A stretch of DNA of 64,000 nt from assembly GCF_009193215.1 (NCBI RefSeq), contig NZ_VYVA01000005.1, positions 1-64,000 on the forward strand, in the 5' to 3' direction. Positions within the stretch are counted from its first letter, which is position 1. Each line of letters begins with the position of its first letter. Below are positions 28,304-35,903 of the stretch, one piece after another. A model generated the notes under the pieces. The model had not been told where the DNA came from, made no database searches, and saw nothing but the letters and a program-made list of their open reading frames with translations. This DNA is from Flavicella marina. Its GTDB lineage: Bacteria > Bacteroidota > Bacteroidia > Flavobacteriales > Flavobacteriaceae. The translations under genes were made by a program, and so were the position numbers.

Positions 28304-29824
28304 TTATTCTGACCAATAATCAAAAACGAAAACATCGTCAATGATAGGTCCAATTTGTTTTACAAGTTTGATATGTTCCGTATGAAATAAATAGATTTCT
28401 CGAGCGTGTTCATTTTTAAAAGTCAATGTGAAACTATGTGTAAAACCTTTGCTGTGACCTTCAGTACTGTCATTTGTTCCCCATTCCAAATCGGCTATTT
28501 CAGGAATGCTGTTTTTTAGGTTGTAGAAGGCTTTCACAGCTGCTGCTACTTGTTCTTTCGATGCTTCGGCTTTGTATTTTAAGGTTACAATATGTTTTAA
28601 TTTTTTGTCTTCTCTATCGATAGTTGGCACGACTTGATAGCTTACAATCTTGTTCATATCGAAACGATTCGATCCTGCGATTAGAAATTGTTTGCCCTCG
28701 AATGAAATGGATTCTAAACCGTAATAAATTGAGTATCCGGTTTCGAGATAATTGACAGGGGAGAGTATACCTTCACTGTTCAATTTTAAAAGTTGGATGC
28801 TTGCATCATCACGTGTACCGACTGCAATAATTGCTGAATTTTCGTTTTGAGAAATGACTTCAATTCTAGTTTGTCCTTTTAATTTTGTGTTATCTGTATC
28901 TTTAAAAGTATGATGAGGAATCAATTTACCTCTGCTGTTGATTTTAAAAACACTCACTGCATCACCATGATATGTGAAATCTGGATTTTTTATAAAGCCA
29001 CCTCTTTTGTAGTATTTATGGTGTCTGTGCCCGACAATTACATACTTGTTTTTTTTAAGAGTGACTCCTGTAACAGGGTAAGCACCTGTTAAATACCTGT
29101 CTGTTGTGTTGTCGTGTATGTTGTTTACATTCTTAAATGTTCCGTTGTTGTAGATTCTAAAACTGCTTACACCATTGTCTTGAAAACCACTTGTGTATAA
29201 ATAGGTTCTGCCTTTTATAGTATGAGTAAACATTCCAATGATACCATCTGTATGAATGTTTTCGTCATCTTTCATTGACTGGATATGCGTGAGTTTTCCA
29301 TTTTTTTCAATTTTAAATGAGCTCAAACCAGGTGTTTCTTCTAATCCGCCTACAAACAAATATGCGTTGTTTTTTATGTGTGTTACTTGTAATGTAATCG
29401 CAGTACCTAAATGCATTTCATCTGTATCTTCAAGCAAGGCAACTTGTTTTAATTTTCCATCTTTGGCAATAGAGAATGTTTCAATTACATTTCCGTGTTT
29501 GTTAGCAACAAAGAGAAAATCATTGCCTTCAATATTATCTGCTACTATACCTCTTGCAGGACCTTTTTCCATATACATTGAATGGTTGCTAATCGCGGTT
29601 AATGTTCCTTTAGAGTTTAACTTATAGACATCAATATTACCAACGCCTCCGGCAAACACAAATTGAGATTCATCAATTTTATAACTTGTAATTGATACTG
29701 TGTTTTTTCCTGAAATTGCTTTGAAATCTTTTCTGAACAGCGACGCATTTTCAATGTTTTGAGCAAAGCCAAGAGTTGAAAGTATGAAAAATAATGGTAG
29801 AAAGGTTTGTTTCAAAAAACTCAT
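28304..29824 (-). CDS. exported beta-propeller protein with C-terminal Dabb domain
   Basis: A 506-residue exported protein (signal peptide MSFLKQTFLPLFFILSTLGF, cleavage near AQ). It has two parts. Residues about 25-400 form repeated strands with FVAGG/LFVAN/LYTSG-type blades, like lactonase-type beta-propellers. The C-terminus (about 405-505) is a stress-responsive alpha/beta-barrel (Dabb) domain beginning LKHIVTLKYKAEAS and containing FTHSFTLTFKNEHAREIY. The fusion is unusual. It is in the middle of an operon with GlcG-like and SDR genes. Function unknown. Confidence 0.75.
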   Translation of the reverse strand: MSFLKQTFLPLFFILSTLGFAQNIENASLFRKDFKAISGKNTVSITSYKIDESQFVFAGGVGNIDVYKLNSKGTLTAISNHSMYMEKGPARGIVADNIEGNDFLFVANKHGNVIETFSIAKDGKLKQVALLEDTDEMHLGTAITLQVTHIKNNAYLFVGGLEETPGLSSFKIEKNGKLTHIQSMKDDENIHTDGIIGMFTHTIKGRTYLYTSGFQDNGVSSFRIYNNGTFKNVNNIHDNTTDRYLTGAYPVTGVTLKKNKYVIVGHRHHKYYKRGGFIKNPDFTYHGDAVSVFKINSRGKLIPHHTFKDTDNTKLKGQTRIEVISQNENSAIIAVGTRDDASIQLLKLNSEGILSPVNYLETGYSIYYGLESISFEGKQFLIAGSNRFDMNKIVSYQVVPTIDREDKKLKHIVTLKYKAEASKEQVAAAVKAFYNLKNSIPEIADLEWGTNDSTEGHSKGFTHSFTLTFKNEHAREIYLFHTEHIKLVKQIGPIIDDVFVFDYWSE

Positions 29825-29841
29825 GTTTCGTATTTTTTAGA

Positions 29842-30336
29842 TTATTTTGTTAAAATAGAATTAGCTCCGGCTAGTGCTATTTCTCTGTCTTGTTCTATAG
29901 TACCTCCACTTACTCCGATGGCACCAATAATTTTTCCATGATTATTTTTTATTGGAATACCTCCCGGAAATGTAATGAGTCCTCCGTTTGAGTGTTCAAT
30001 ATTATATATAATTCCTCCTGGTTGTGTTAGCTCACCCAATTTTCCAGTGTCGATATTGAAATACCTTGCGGTTTTTGCTTTTTTAATAGATACATCGATA
30101 CTACCAAGATACGAATCATCCATTCTAATAAAAGCTTTTAAGTTTGCACCAGCATCTACTATAGCAATGTTTACTAACACATTCGATGTTTCTGCAGATT
30201 TTTGTGCTGCTAATATAATGTCCAATGCTTGTTTATGTGATAACTCATTGGTAGTTTGCGAAGTTACCTGAGTTGAAGCAAAAAGAAGACAAAGTAAAAT
30301 GCCTAATTGGAAAAGTTTTTTATTTCTTACCATCAA
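29842..30336 (-). CDS. GlcG/HbpS-family protein, exported
   Basis: A 164-residue heme-binding-protein-family (DUF336) protein. A signal peptide covers about 1-27 (ILLCLLFASTQVTSQ). The core has VNIAIVDAGANLKAFIRMDDS and GLITFPGGIPIKNNHGKIIGAIGVSGG. Relatives include HbpS and GlcG; heme or cobalamin binding is known for some. Start may be Met1 or Met2. First gene of the GlcG/propeller/SDR operon. Confidence 0.88.
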   Translation of the reverse strand: MMVRNKKLFQLGILLCLLFASTQVTSQTTNELSHKQALDIILAAQKSAETSNVLVNIAIVDAGANLKAFIRMDDSYLGSIDVSIKKAKTARYFNIDTGKLGELTQPGGIIYNIEHSNGGLITFPGGIPIKNNHGKIIGAIGVSGGTIEQDREIALAGANSILTK

Positions 30337-30408
30337 TAAATTGTTTTGTTTTACAAAAATTGCAAACTTTTACGATGATAAAGTTGAACTAGTTCAATAA
30401 AAGTAAAA

Positions 30409-30981
30409 CTAGTTGCTTTTTTTTATTTTACTTAAAAATTCATGAGTGATCCCTAAATAACTAGCAATCTGCTTGTCGGTTATTTTAGTAACGATGTCTG
30501 GGTAGGTGTTTGTAAAATGAAAGTATCGCTCTTTAGCGGTGAGTGAGTTGTTTCTAATAAGCCTTCTTTGCCAAGCAACGATTGCTTTTTGCGACATAAT
30601 TCGAAATAGCTTTTCTGTAGAAGGTACGTTTTTGTATAGTTTGGCTTTGTCTTCTTTAGAAATTAAAATAATATGACTGTCTTCTAAAGCTTGAATATTT
30701 AAATCTGATGGTGTTTGGTTCGTAAAACTATCGATATCCATAAGCCACCAATCTTTTGTAGCGAAATATAAAGTGTTTTCGTTTCCTTTTTTATCAATCG
30801 TAAAAATTCGAAAACATCCTTCTAAAACAAAACCTTCGAATTTACAAATGCTACCTTGAGTAAGTAAAAATTCCTTTTTTGCAAGTTGTTTTGGCGTAAA
30901 GTAGGTGCAAATTGATTCTAATTCACTTTTTGAGAGTGCTATGTTTTTTTTTATGTTTTGAATCAATAAGTCGTAAAGCAT
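30409..30981 (-). CDS. Crp/Fnr-family transcriptional regulator
   Basis: A 190-residue protein with an N-terminal cyclic-nucleotide-binding-like beta-roll (LLTQGSICKFEGFVLEGCFRIF) and a C-terminal winged helix (LTAKERYFHF... KQIASYLGITHEFLSKIKK). It lacks FNR-type N-terminal Cys ligands, so it is a Bacteroidota Crp-like regulator with an unknown effector. It lies just upstream of the GlcG/propeller/SDR operon on the same strand, so it may regulate that operon. Confidence 0.88.
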   Translation of the reverse strand: MLYDLLIQNIKKNIALSKSELESICTYFTPKQLAKKEFLLTQGSICKFEGFVLEGCFRIFTIDKKGNENTLYFATKDWWLMDIDSFTNQTPSDLNIQALEDSHIILISKEDKAKLYKNVPSTEKLFRIMSQKAIVAWQRRLIRNNSLTAKERYFHFTNTYPDIVTKITDKQIASYLGITHEFLSKIKKSN

Positions 30982-31023
30982 AAGAAAATTATTGATGTGT
31001 TGATAGAAGGATTCTAATAGTTA

Positions 31024-31374
31024 TTATCCACCTACACGTTTCACGTTATAGCCTTCAGCTTTTAATATTTCCATAACTTTATCTCTAAACTTCCCTTGGA
31101 TGATTATTTCACCATCTTTTGTAGAGCCACCAACACCACATTTGGTTTTTAAAAGTTTGCCCAAAGCCTTTAAGTCTTCATCTGCACCTTCAAAACCTTT
31201 AATTACAGTAACGGTTTTGCCACCTCGTCCTTTGTTAGAAAATAATGCTTCTAAGTATTGTTCTTTCGGAGCTAAGGTTTCTTGAGTTTCATTTTGATTT
31301 AAATCGAAATTTTCATTTGTAGAAAATACAAATCCGCCTAAATCAGATAAATTTGAAAGTTTCTTTTTTGCCAT
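31024..31374 (-). CDS. yciH: SUI1/eIF1-family translation factor (YciH-like)
   Basis: A 116-residue protein whose C-terminal two thirds is a SUI1 domain (VTVIKGFEGADEDLKALGKL, KTKCGVGGSTKDGEIIIQG, KVMEILKAEGYNVKRVGG). Bacterial homologues affect start-codon discrimination. The N-terminal 35 residues are Asn/Gln-rich and poorly conserved. Confidence 0.9.
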   Translation of the reverse strand: MAKKKLSNLSDLGGFVFSTNENFDLNQNETQETLAPKEQYLEALFSNKGRGGKTVTVIKGFEGADEDLKALGKLLKTKCGVGGSTKDGEIIIQGKFRDKVMEILKAEGYNVKRVGG

Positions 31375-31392
31375 AATAATATAGGTGTAAGA

Positions 31393-31572
31393 TTATTGCT
31401 TGTTCTTGATTTTTTTCCAGAAAAATAAAAGCAATGCAATAGATTCAATTAAAAGTCCAACAGCCAATACCATGATACCAGCACCGTCTTCATTCTTTGT
31501 TAAATTAATGATGATTCCGGTTGTAACCCAAATAAATCCAATGATAAATATGCGGACAATCTTTTTATCCAT
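31393..31572 (-). CDS. 59-residue two-helix membrane protein
   Basis: A short minus-strand reading frame of 59 codons. It starts MDKKIVRIFIIGFIWVTTGI and has two hydrophobic segments (about 6-23 and 33-51) separated by a charged loop, ending in a basic tail (FWKKIKNKQ). Its ATG shares one base with the TAA stop of the oxygenase gene upstream (TAATG), the signature of translational coupling, which strongly supports it being real. Function unknown. Confidence 0.75.
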   Translation of the reverse strand: MDKKIVRIFIIGFIWVTTGIIINLTKNEDGAGIMVLAVGLLIESIALLLFFWKKIKNKQ

Positions 31573-32525
31573 TATGATGCTTTTATAAGTCCTAGTTCAA
31601 TCAATCTTTCTGTTAAAAAAGCTCCTGCTGTGGTGTCTTCGTATGCTTTTGGATTGTTTTCATCAATACAAGTTTCTAAACAATTTAATTTCATAGACGC
31701 TTTTGGGTGCATGAAAAAAGGTATAGAATAACGAGATGTACCCCATAATTCTTTGGGAGGATTGATTACTTTATGAATTGTAGATTTCAGTCGGTTGTTC
31801 GTCAACCTCGATAACATGTCTCCTACATTGATCATTAATTCGTCAGGTGCTGCAATAGCATCGATCCATTCTCCATCGTGATTTTGTACTTGAAGTCCTT
31901 TACCATGTGCGCCCATCAACAAAGTAATCAAATTGATGTCGCCATGCGCTGCAGCGCGTTCAGCTCCCTTAGGTTTGTCTACAATAGGAGGGTAGTGTAT
32001 CGGTCTTAAAATACTATTTCCATTGTGAATAAATTCATCAAAATAAGTTTCATCTAAACCTAAGTGTAGTGCTATGGCGCGTAAAACATATTTTGCAGTT
32101 TTTTCAAGCTGTTGGTAAGTTTCTTTACCGATGCTGTTGAAAATTGGTAGTTCATCTACAATGATATTTTCTGGGTATTTTTTTTCTAGTTCAATATCAT
32201 TTGTTACATATTGACCGAAATGCCAAAACTCTTTTAAATCTGCTACTTCTTTTCCTTTAGCACTTTCTTTTCCAAAAGAGGTATATCCACGTTGCCCTCC
32301 AATACCTTCGATTTCGTATTTCTTTTTGATGTCTTCAGGTAAATCAAAGAATTTTTTTATTTCTGCATACAGAGAATCTGTGAGTGTTTCAGATAAAAAA
32401 TGCCCTTTCAATGCAACAAATCCAATTTCGTGAAAAGCATTACCAATATTATTGATAAACGCTTCTTTTTTAGACGGGTCAGATGATAAAAAATCTGTTA
32501 AGTCAACACTTGGTATTTGATTCAT
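31572..32525 (-). CDS. 2-oxoglutarate/Fe(II) oxygenase, isopenicillin-N-synthase family
   Basis: A 317-residue non-heme iron dioxygenase. The N-terminal DIOX_N region (IPSVDLTDFLS... GFVALKGHFL) precedes the catalytic core. The iron ligands HxD (AAHGDINLITLL) and the distal His (KSTIHKVINP) are present, as is an Arg for 2-oxoglutarate (RYSIPFFMHP). Substrate unknown. It is coupled to a small membrane protein downstream. Confidence 0.9.
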   Translation of the reverse strand: MNQIPSVDLTDFLSSDPSKKEAFINNIGNAFHEIGFVALKGHFLSETLTDSLYAEIKKFFDLPEDIKKKYEIEGIGGQRGYTSFGKESAKGKEVADLKEFWHFGQYVTNDIELEKKYPENIIVDELPIFNSIGKETYQQLEKTAKYVLRAIALHLGLDETYFDEFIHNGNSILRPIHYPPIVDKPKGAERAAAHGDINLITLLMGAHGKGLQVQNHDGEWIDAIAAPDELMINVGDMLSRLTNNRLKSTIHKVINPPKELWGTSRYSIPFFMHPKASMKLNCLETCIDENNPKAYEDTTAGAFLTERLIELGLIKAS

Positions 32526-32530
32526 GAATA

Positions 32531-33328
32531 TTATTTTTTATAAAGAGGAATTCTATAACTGATCGTGTACCCGAAACTCATTCCTGTACCACTAGAGTAC
32601 ACTTTGTTGAATCCTGGAACATATAAATTTTGAAAATTATCGGGCTGTGTTTGCGTCAACATAAAATTAAATTGGATGTGCGCACCGAGATATAAATTTT
32701 TAAAAGTTTCTACCTTCATCCCGAACAACAAACCAAACCAATGTGCAGTGAGATCTTCGTATGTAAAAGAAGGAGCTTCTCTTCTGGGTTCGAAGTACGG
32801 TCCTGAAATACCATCAATTTCTGTCCCCTCTTGAAAAATGACATAATCATTTACAGTCTGAGAAAAAAGGCTAAAACCATAACGTGCACCCAGGTAAATT
32901 TCGTTGTCCATTTCTAACCAGTTTTTAAACGTATTGATGTTCAATCCGGCCGAAATATAAGAACCTTTTGCAGTAAAAGCATAGGTGTCTCTTGGTTTGG
33001 TGTGCTCTGCAACTCCAATCTCCGCGGCGATATATAAATTTCGTTTCAATCGATAATCACCTACGATTTCAAATCCACTATAATTTGATTTTACAAAAGA
33101 AAGAATTGGTTTTACAAGGTCAATACCTACACGTAATCCATAGTTTTTTTTAAAAACTACGATACTATCGATGTCAATAATTGCAGTTTTTGCAACTACT
33201 TCTGTCTTGTTGTTGTCTTCGGGTGTATCACTTATTACTTCCTGTTCTTCTTCTTGAGCAAATGTTGCTAGAGAGCATAGAACAAAACAGCTATTAATGA
33301 TATATTTTAATATGTGTTTCTGTTTCAT
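32531..33328 (-). CDS. DUF6048-family exported protein
   Basis: A 265-residue exported protein (signal peptide ending near TFAQ). An acidic, low-complexity segment is followed by alternating beta strands typical of an outer-membrane barrel (GLRVGIDLVKPILSFV, LYLGAHIQFNFMLTQT), and the end is SYRIPLYKK. It matches the Flavobacteriia DUF6048 family, usually next to DUF6452 as here. It overlaps that upstream gene by 35 bases. Function unknown. Confidence 0.75.
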   Translation of the reverse strand: MKQKHILKYIINSCFVLCSLATFAQEEEQEVISDTPEDNNKTEVVAKTAIIDIDSIVVFKKNYGLRVGIDLVKPILSFVKSNYSGFEIVGDYRLKRNLYIAAEIGVAEHTKPRDTYAFTAKGSYISAGLNINTFKNWLEMDNEIYLGARYGFSLFSQTVNDYVIFQEGTEIDGISGPYFEPRREAPSFTYEDLTAHWFGLLFGMKVETFKNLYLGAHIQFNFMLTQTQPDNFQNLYVPGFNKVYSSGTGMSFGYTISYRIPLYKK

Positions 33329-33743
33329 TTTCTACTCTTGTAACATTTACATCTATACTACTAATCCAATTTAATGTAGCTTTTTCAATACCAAAATCAG
33401 TAAAGTGGGCGATATATCCACAACTTTCAGAAAGGAATACATCAGTAGTTGTATAACTTAAATCTAAAGTGTCTACCGTGTTTAAAGTTGACAATCGATA
33501 CTTAGTGCTTGTTGATCTAGTATCTAATGGAATTAAAATTGAATCTGTTATGCTTAGTTCATAAATGGAATCTTTACCATCGGCCCAAGCATATAGTGGC
33601 ACTACTTTTTTTGCACTTGGGTTTTCTTTGTCGTAAAAACCTATAATCAATCGTGGTGTAGTGGTTTCTTCACAAAAATCATCGTCTTCACACGAAGTCA
33701 ATATTGAAAGGAGAATCAAGAAGACAAATAATATTTTTTTCAT
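33294..33743 (-). CDS. DUF6452-family lipoprotein
   Basis: A 149-residue lipoprotein with lipobox LSILTSC and an acidic sorting region (EDDDFCEE). The mature domain is beta-rich and has two or three Cys residues (SESCGYIAHF). It matches the DUF6452 family seen beside DUF6048 in Flavobacteriia. Its 3' end overlaps the DUF6048 gene, so the two are made together, possibly as a lipoprotein plus barrel pair. Confidence 0.75.
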   Translation of the reverse strand: MKKILFVFLILLSILTSCEDDDFCEETTTPRLIIGFYDKENPSAKKVVPLYAWADGKDSIYELSITDSILIPLDTRSTSTKYRLSTLNTVDTLDLSYTTTDVFLSESCGYIAHFTDFGIEKATLNWISSIDVNVTRVENETETHIKIYH

Positions 33744-33824
33744 GTGTACTAGCTAGGTCTAAATTTGCTGTCAAATATACTAAAGTATATAGAAGTAACT
33801 GAGGGTTTGATGTGTATAAATACG

Positions 33825-34595
33825 TTAAATAATTTTCTTGATCACTCTGAGTTTATGTGTGTGCCTTCTAGTGTTGACATTGTAGATACCTGAATGGTCT
33901 ATTCGATCGATTCTTACCTTGCCATGTGCATGTATGATATAGTTGTCTTTCATGATGATCCCTACGTGCGTAATGTTTCCTTCTTCGTTGTCAAAAAATG
34001 CTAAATCACCGGGCTCACTTTCTTCAATAAAACTTAAAACCTCTCCTTGGGTGGCTTGTTGTGATGCATCACGAAGCAAAGGATATCCATTCAATTTATA
34101 AACCAATTGAGAAAAACCAGAACAGTCAATTCCAAAAGGTGTTTTACCACCCCATAGATAGGGACTATTTAAAAATAAAAATGCAGTCTTAATTAAGTTT
34201 TCCTTAGGTTGCTTTCCAGAAATCACAGAGCCTTCATAGTCATATTTTTGAATGCCAATAGAAAAACTATTGTTGCTGAAGTTTGGTAAATTAGCTCCTA
34301 AAGGTACCGTTGTTAGCTCATCATTTTCATTGCTGATGAAATCAATTAAGTTACCGGCTAATGTTTTTGGAGCTTTTTCCAAAGAGTCATACTCTTCTTT
34401 TGAGAAAAGTAAAAATTGCTTGTTGTCAATCCAGCCTTCGTATTTGTCGAATGCCAATCGAATTTTACTCCATTTTTTTCTTATTTCTAATACTTTGAAA
34501 TGTTCTCCGAACAAAACTTGTGATACCAATTCTGCTTTATCAGAGGGTTCGCTTCTAAGCGGAACGATACTTAAATTACAAATTCCGTAATCCAT
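33825..34595 (-). CDS. NlpC/P60 (C40) peptidoglycan hydrolase with SH3 domains
   Basis: A 256-residue protein with N-terminal bacterial SH3-like segments (SIVPLRSEPSDKAELVSQVLFGE) and a C-terminal NlpC/P60 domain. The catalytic Cys is in GIDCSGFSQLVY and the His in THVGIIMK; a second His/Asn-type residue is in YIIHAHGKV. It cuts gamma-D-Glu-DAP type bonds in cell-wall peptides. No signal peptide is visible, which suggests a cytoplasmic role in peptide recycling. Its start shares one base with the thiolase stop. Confidence 0.92.
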   Translation of the reverse strand: MDYGICNLSIVPLRSEPSDKAELVSQVLFGEHFKVLEIRKKWSKIRLAFDKYEGWIDNKQFLLFSKEEYDSLEKAPKTLAGNLIDFISNENDELTTVPLGANLPNFSNNSFSIGIQKYDYEGSVISGKQPKENLIKTAFLFLNSPYLWGGKTPFGIDCSGFSQLVYKLNGYPLLRDASQQATQGEVLSFIEESEPGDLAFFDNEEGNITHVGIIMKDNYIIHAHGKVRIDRIDHSGIYNVNTRRHTHKLRVIKKII

Positions 34596-35782
34596 TAATT
34601 AGAGTCATTTTTTTCAATAATAATAGCAGTGGCTCCACCACCACCATTACAAATACCAGCTGCGCCAAGGTTTTTGTTTTCGTTTGTCAACTGGTGGGTC
34701 AAAGTAACTAAAATTCTTGCACCTGAACAACCCAATGGATGGCCAAGTGAAACTGCACCTCCATATATGTTTGTTTTTTCTAAAGGAATATCGAGTAACT
34801 GGCAATTAGCCAAACCTACTACAGAAAATGCTTCGTTCAATTCAAAAAAATCTATATCTGAAATGCTAAGATTTGCTTTTTCCAATGCCTTGGGTATTGC
34901 TTTAGAAGGACTGGTTGTAAACAATTCAGGTTTTTGCGATGCATCTGCATAACTTTTTATGACTGCCAGGGGTGTTAATTGTAATGCTAAAGCTTTCTTT
35001 TTTGTCATAAGAACTAGAGCTGCAGCGCCATCATTTAGTGTTGAAGCATTGGCAGCGGTAACAGTTCCATTTTTTGAAAATGCAGGTTTTAGGTTAGAAA
35101 ATTTCTCAAAATTTACTTTTGTATATTCTTCATCTTCAGAAATTGTATATACATCACCTCGTTTTGGCGTAATAGTAACTGGAATTATTTCAGCAGCGAA
35201 TTTATTTTCTTCCCAAGCTTTTTGGCTTTTTAAATAGGAGTTTTTAGCAAAAAGATCTTGCGCTTCTCTAGATATATTATGATCAGTAGCGCATAAATCT
35301 GCACATACACCCATGTGTTCTTGATCGTATACATTGGTCAACCCATCTTTTATCAAACCATCAATTAAGGATTGATTGCCAAATTTTACATCTTTTCTAG
35401 CATCGAAATAGTGAGGGACTTGAGACATGTTTTCCATACCTCCAGCTACAACAATTTCTGCATCACCACATAATATTGCCTGTACTGCTTGTGTAACACT
35501 TTTCAAACCAGAAGCACAAACCTTGTTTACCGTTGTACAAGGAACGGAATCTGGAATTCCAGCAAGAATCGCAGCTTGTTTTGCTGGTGCTTGACCTAAA
35601 TTCGCTTGTAACACATTTCCCATCAATACCTCGTCTACTTTATTCGGAGCTAAATTGATTTTCTTCAAAGCTCCCTGAATAGCAATTGCACCTAGTTCAG
35701 TAGCTTTTACACTAGCCAAACCACCTAGAAAACTTCCGATAGGAGTTCTCACAGCTGATACAATTACAACTTCGTTAGACAT
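34595..35782 (-). CDS. acetyl-CoA C-acyltransferase (thiolase)
   Basis: A 395-residue thiolase. The nucleophilic Cys is in VCASGLKS, the His in ELNEAFSVVG-distal GHPLGCSGAR, and the second Cys in CNGGGGAT. It condenses or cleaves acyl-CoAs; biosynthetic and degradative roles cannot be separated by sequence alone. Coupled by a one-base overlap to the NlpC/P60 gene. Confidence 0.94.
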   Translation of the reverse strand: MSNEVVIVSAVRTPIGSFLGGLASVKATELGAIAIQGALKKINLAPNKVDEVLMGNVLQANLGQAPAKQAAILAGIPDSVPCTTVNKVCASGLKSVTQAVQAILCGDAEIVVAGGMENMSQVPHYFDARKDVKFGNQSLIDGLIKDGLTNVYDQEHMGVCADLCATDHNISREAQDLFAKNSYLKSQKAWEENKFAAEIIPVTITPKRGDVYTISEDEEYTKVNFEKFSNLKPAFSKNGTVTAANASTLNDGAAALVLMTKKKALALQLTPLAVIKSYADASQKPELFTTSPSKAIPKALEKANLSISDIDFFELNEAFSVVGLANCQLLDIPLEKTNIYGGAVSLGHPLGCSGARILVTLTHQLTNENKNLGAAGICNGGGGATAIIIEKNDSN

Positions 35783-35877
35783 GATTCTTTTATTAAAATG
35801 GGTATATGCGAATGTACTTAATTAATTTGAAAATTAATAAAAAGGGACATTCAAATCGGACTACTACATAAAATGTT

Positions 35878-35885
35878 TATTTTTG
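35878..35885 (+). promoter_or_regulatory. candidate -7 box (TATTTTTG) upstream of the HD-domain gene
   Basis: Fits TAnnTTTG and lies 19 bases before the ATG at 35904. No good -33 match is seen. Confidence 0.4.
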
Positions 35886-35903
35886 AGTATCAATTGAACC
35901 TAG

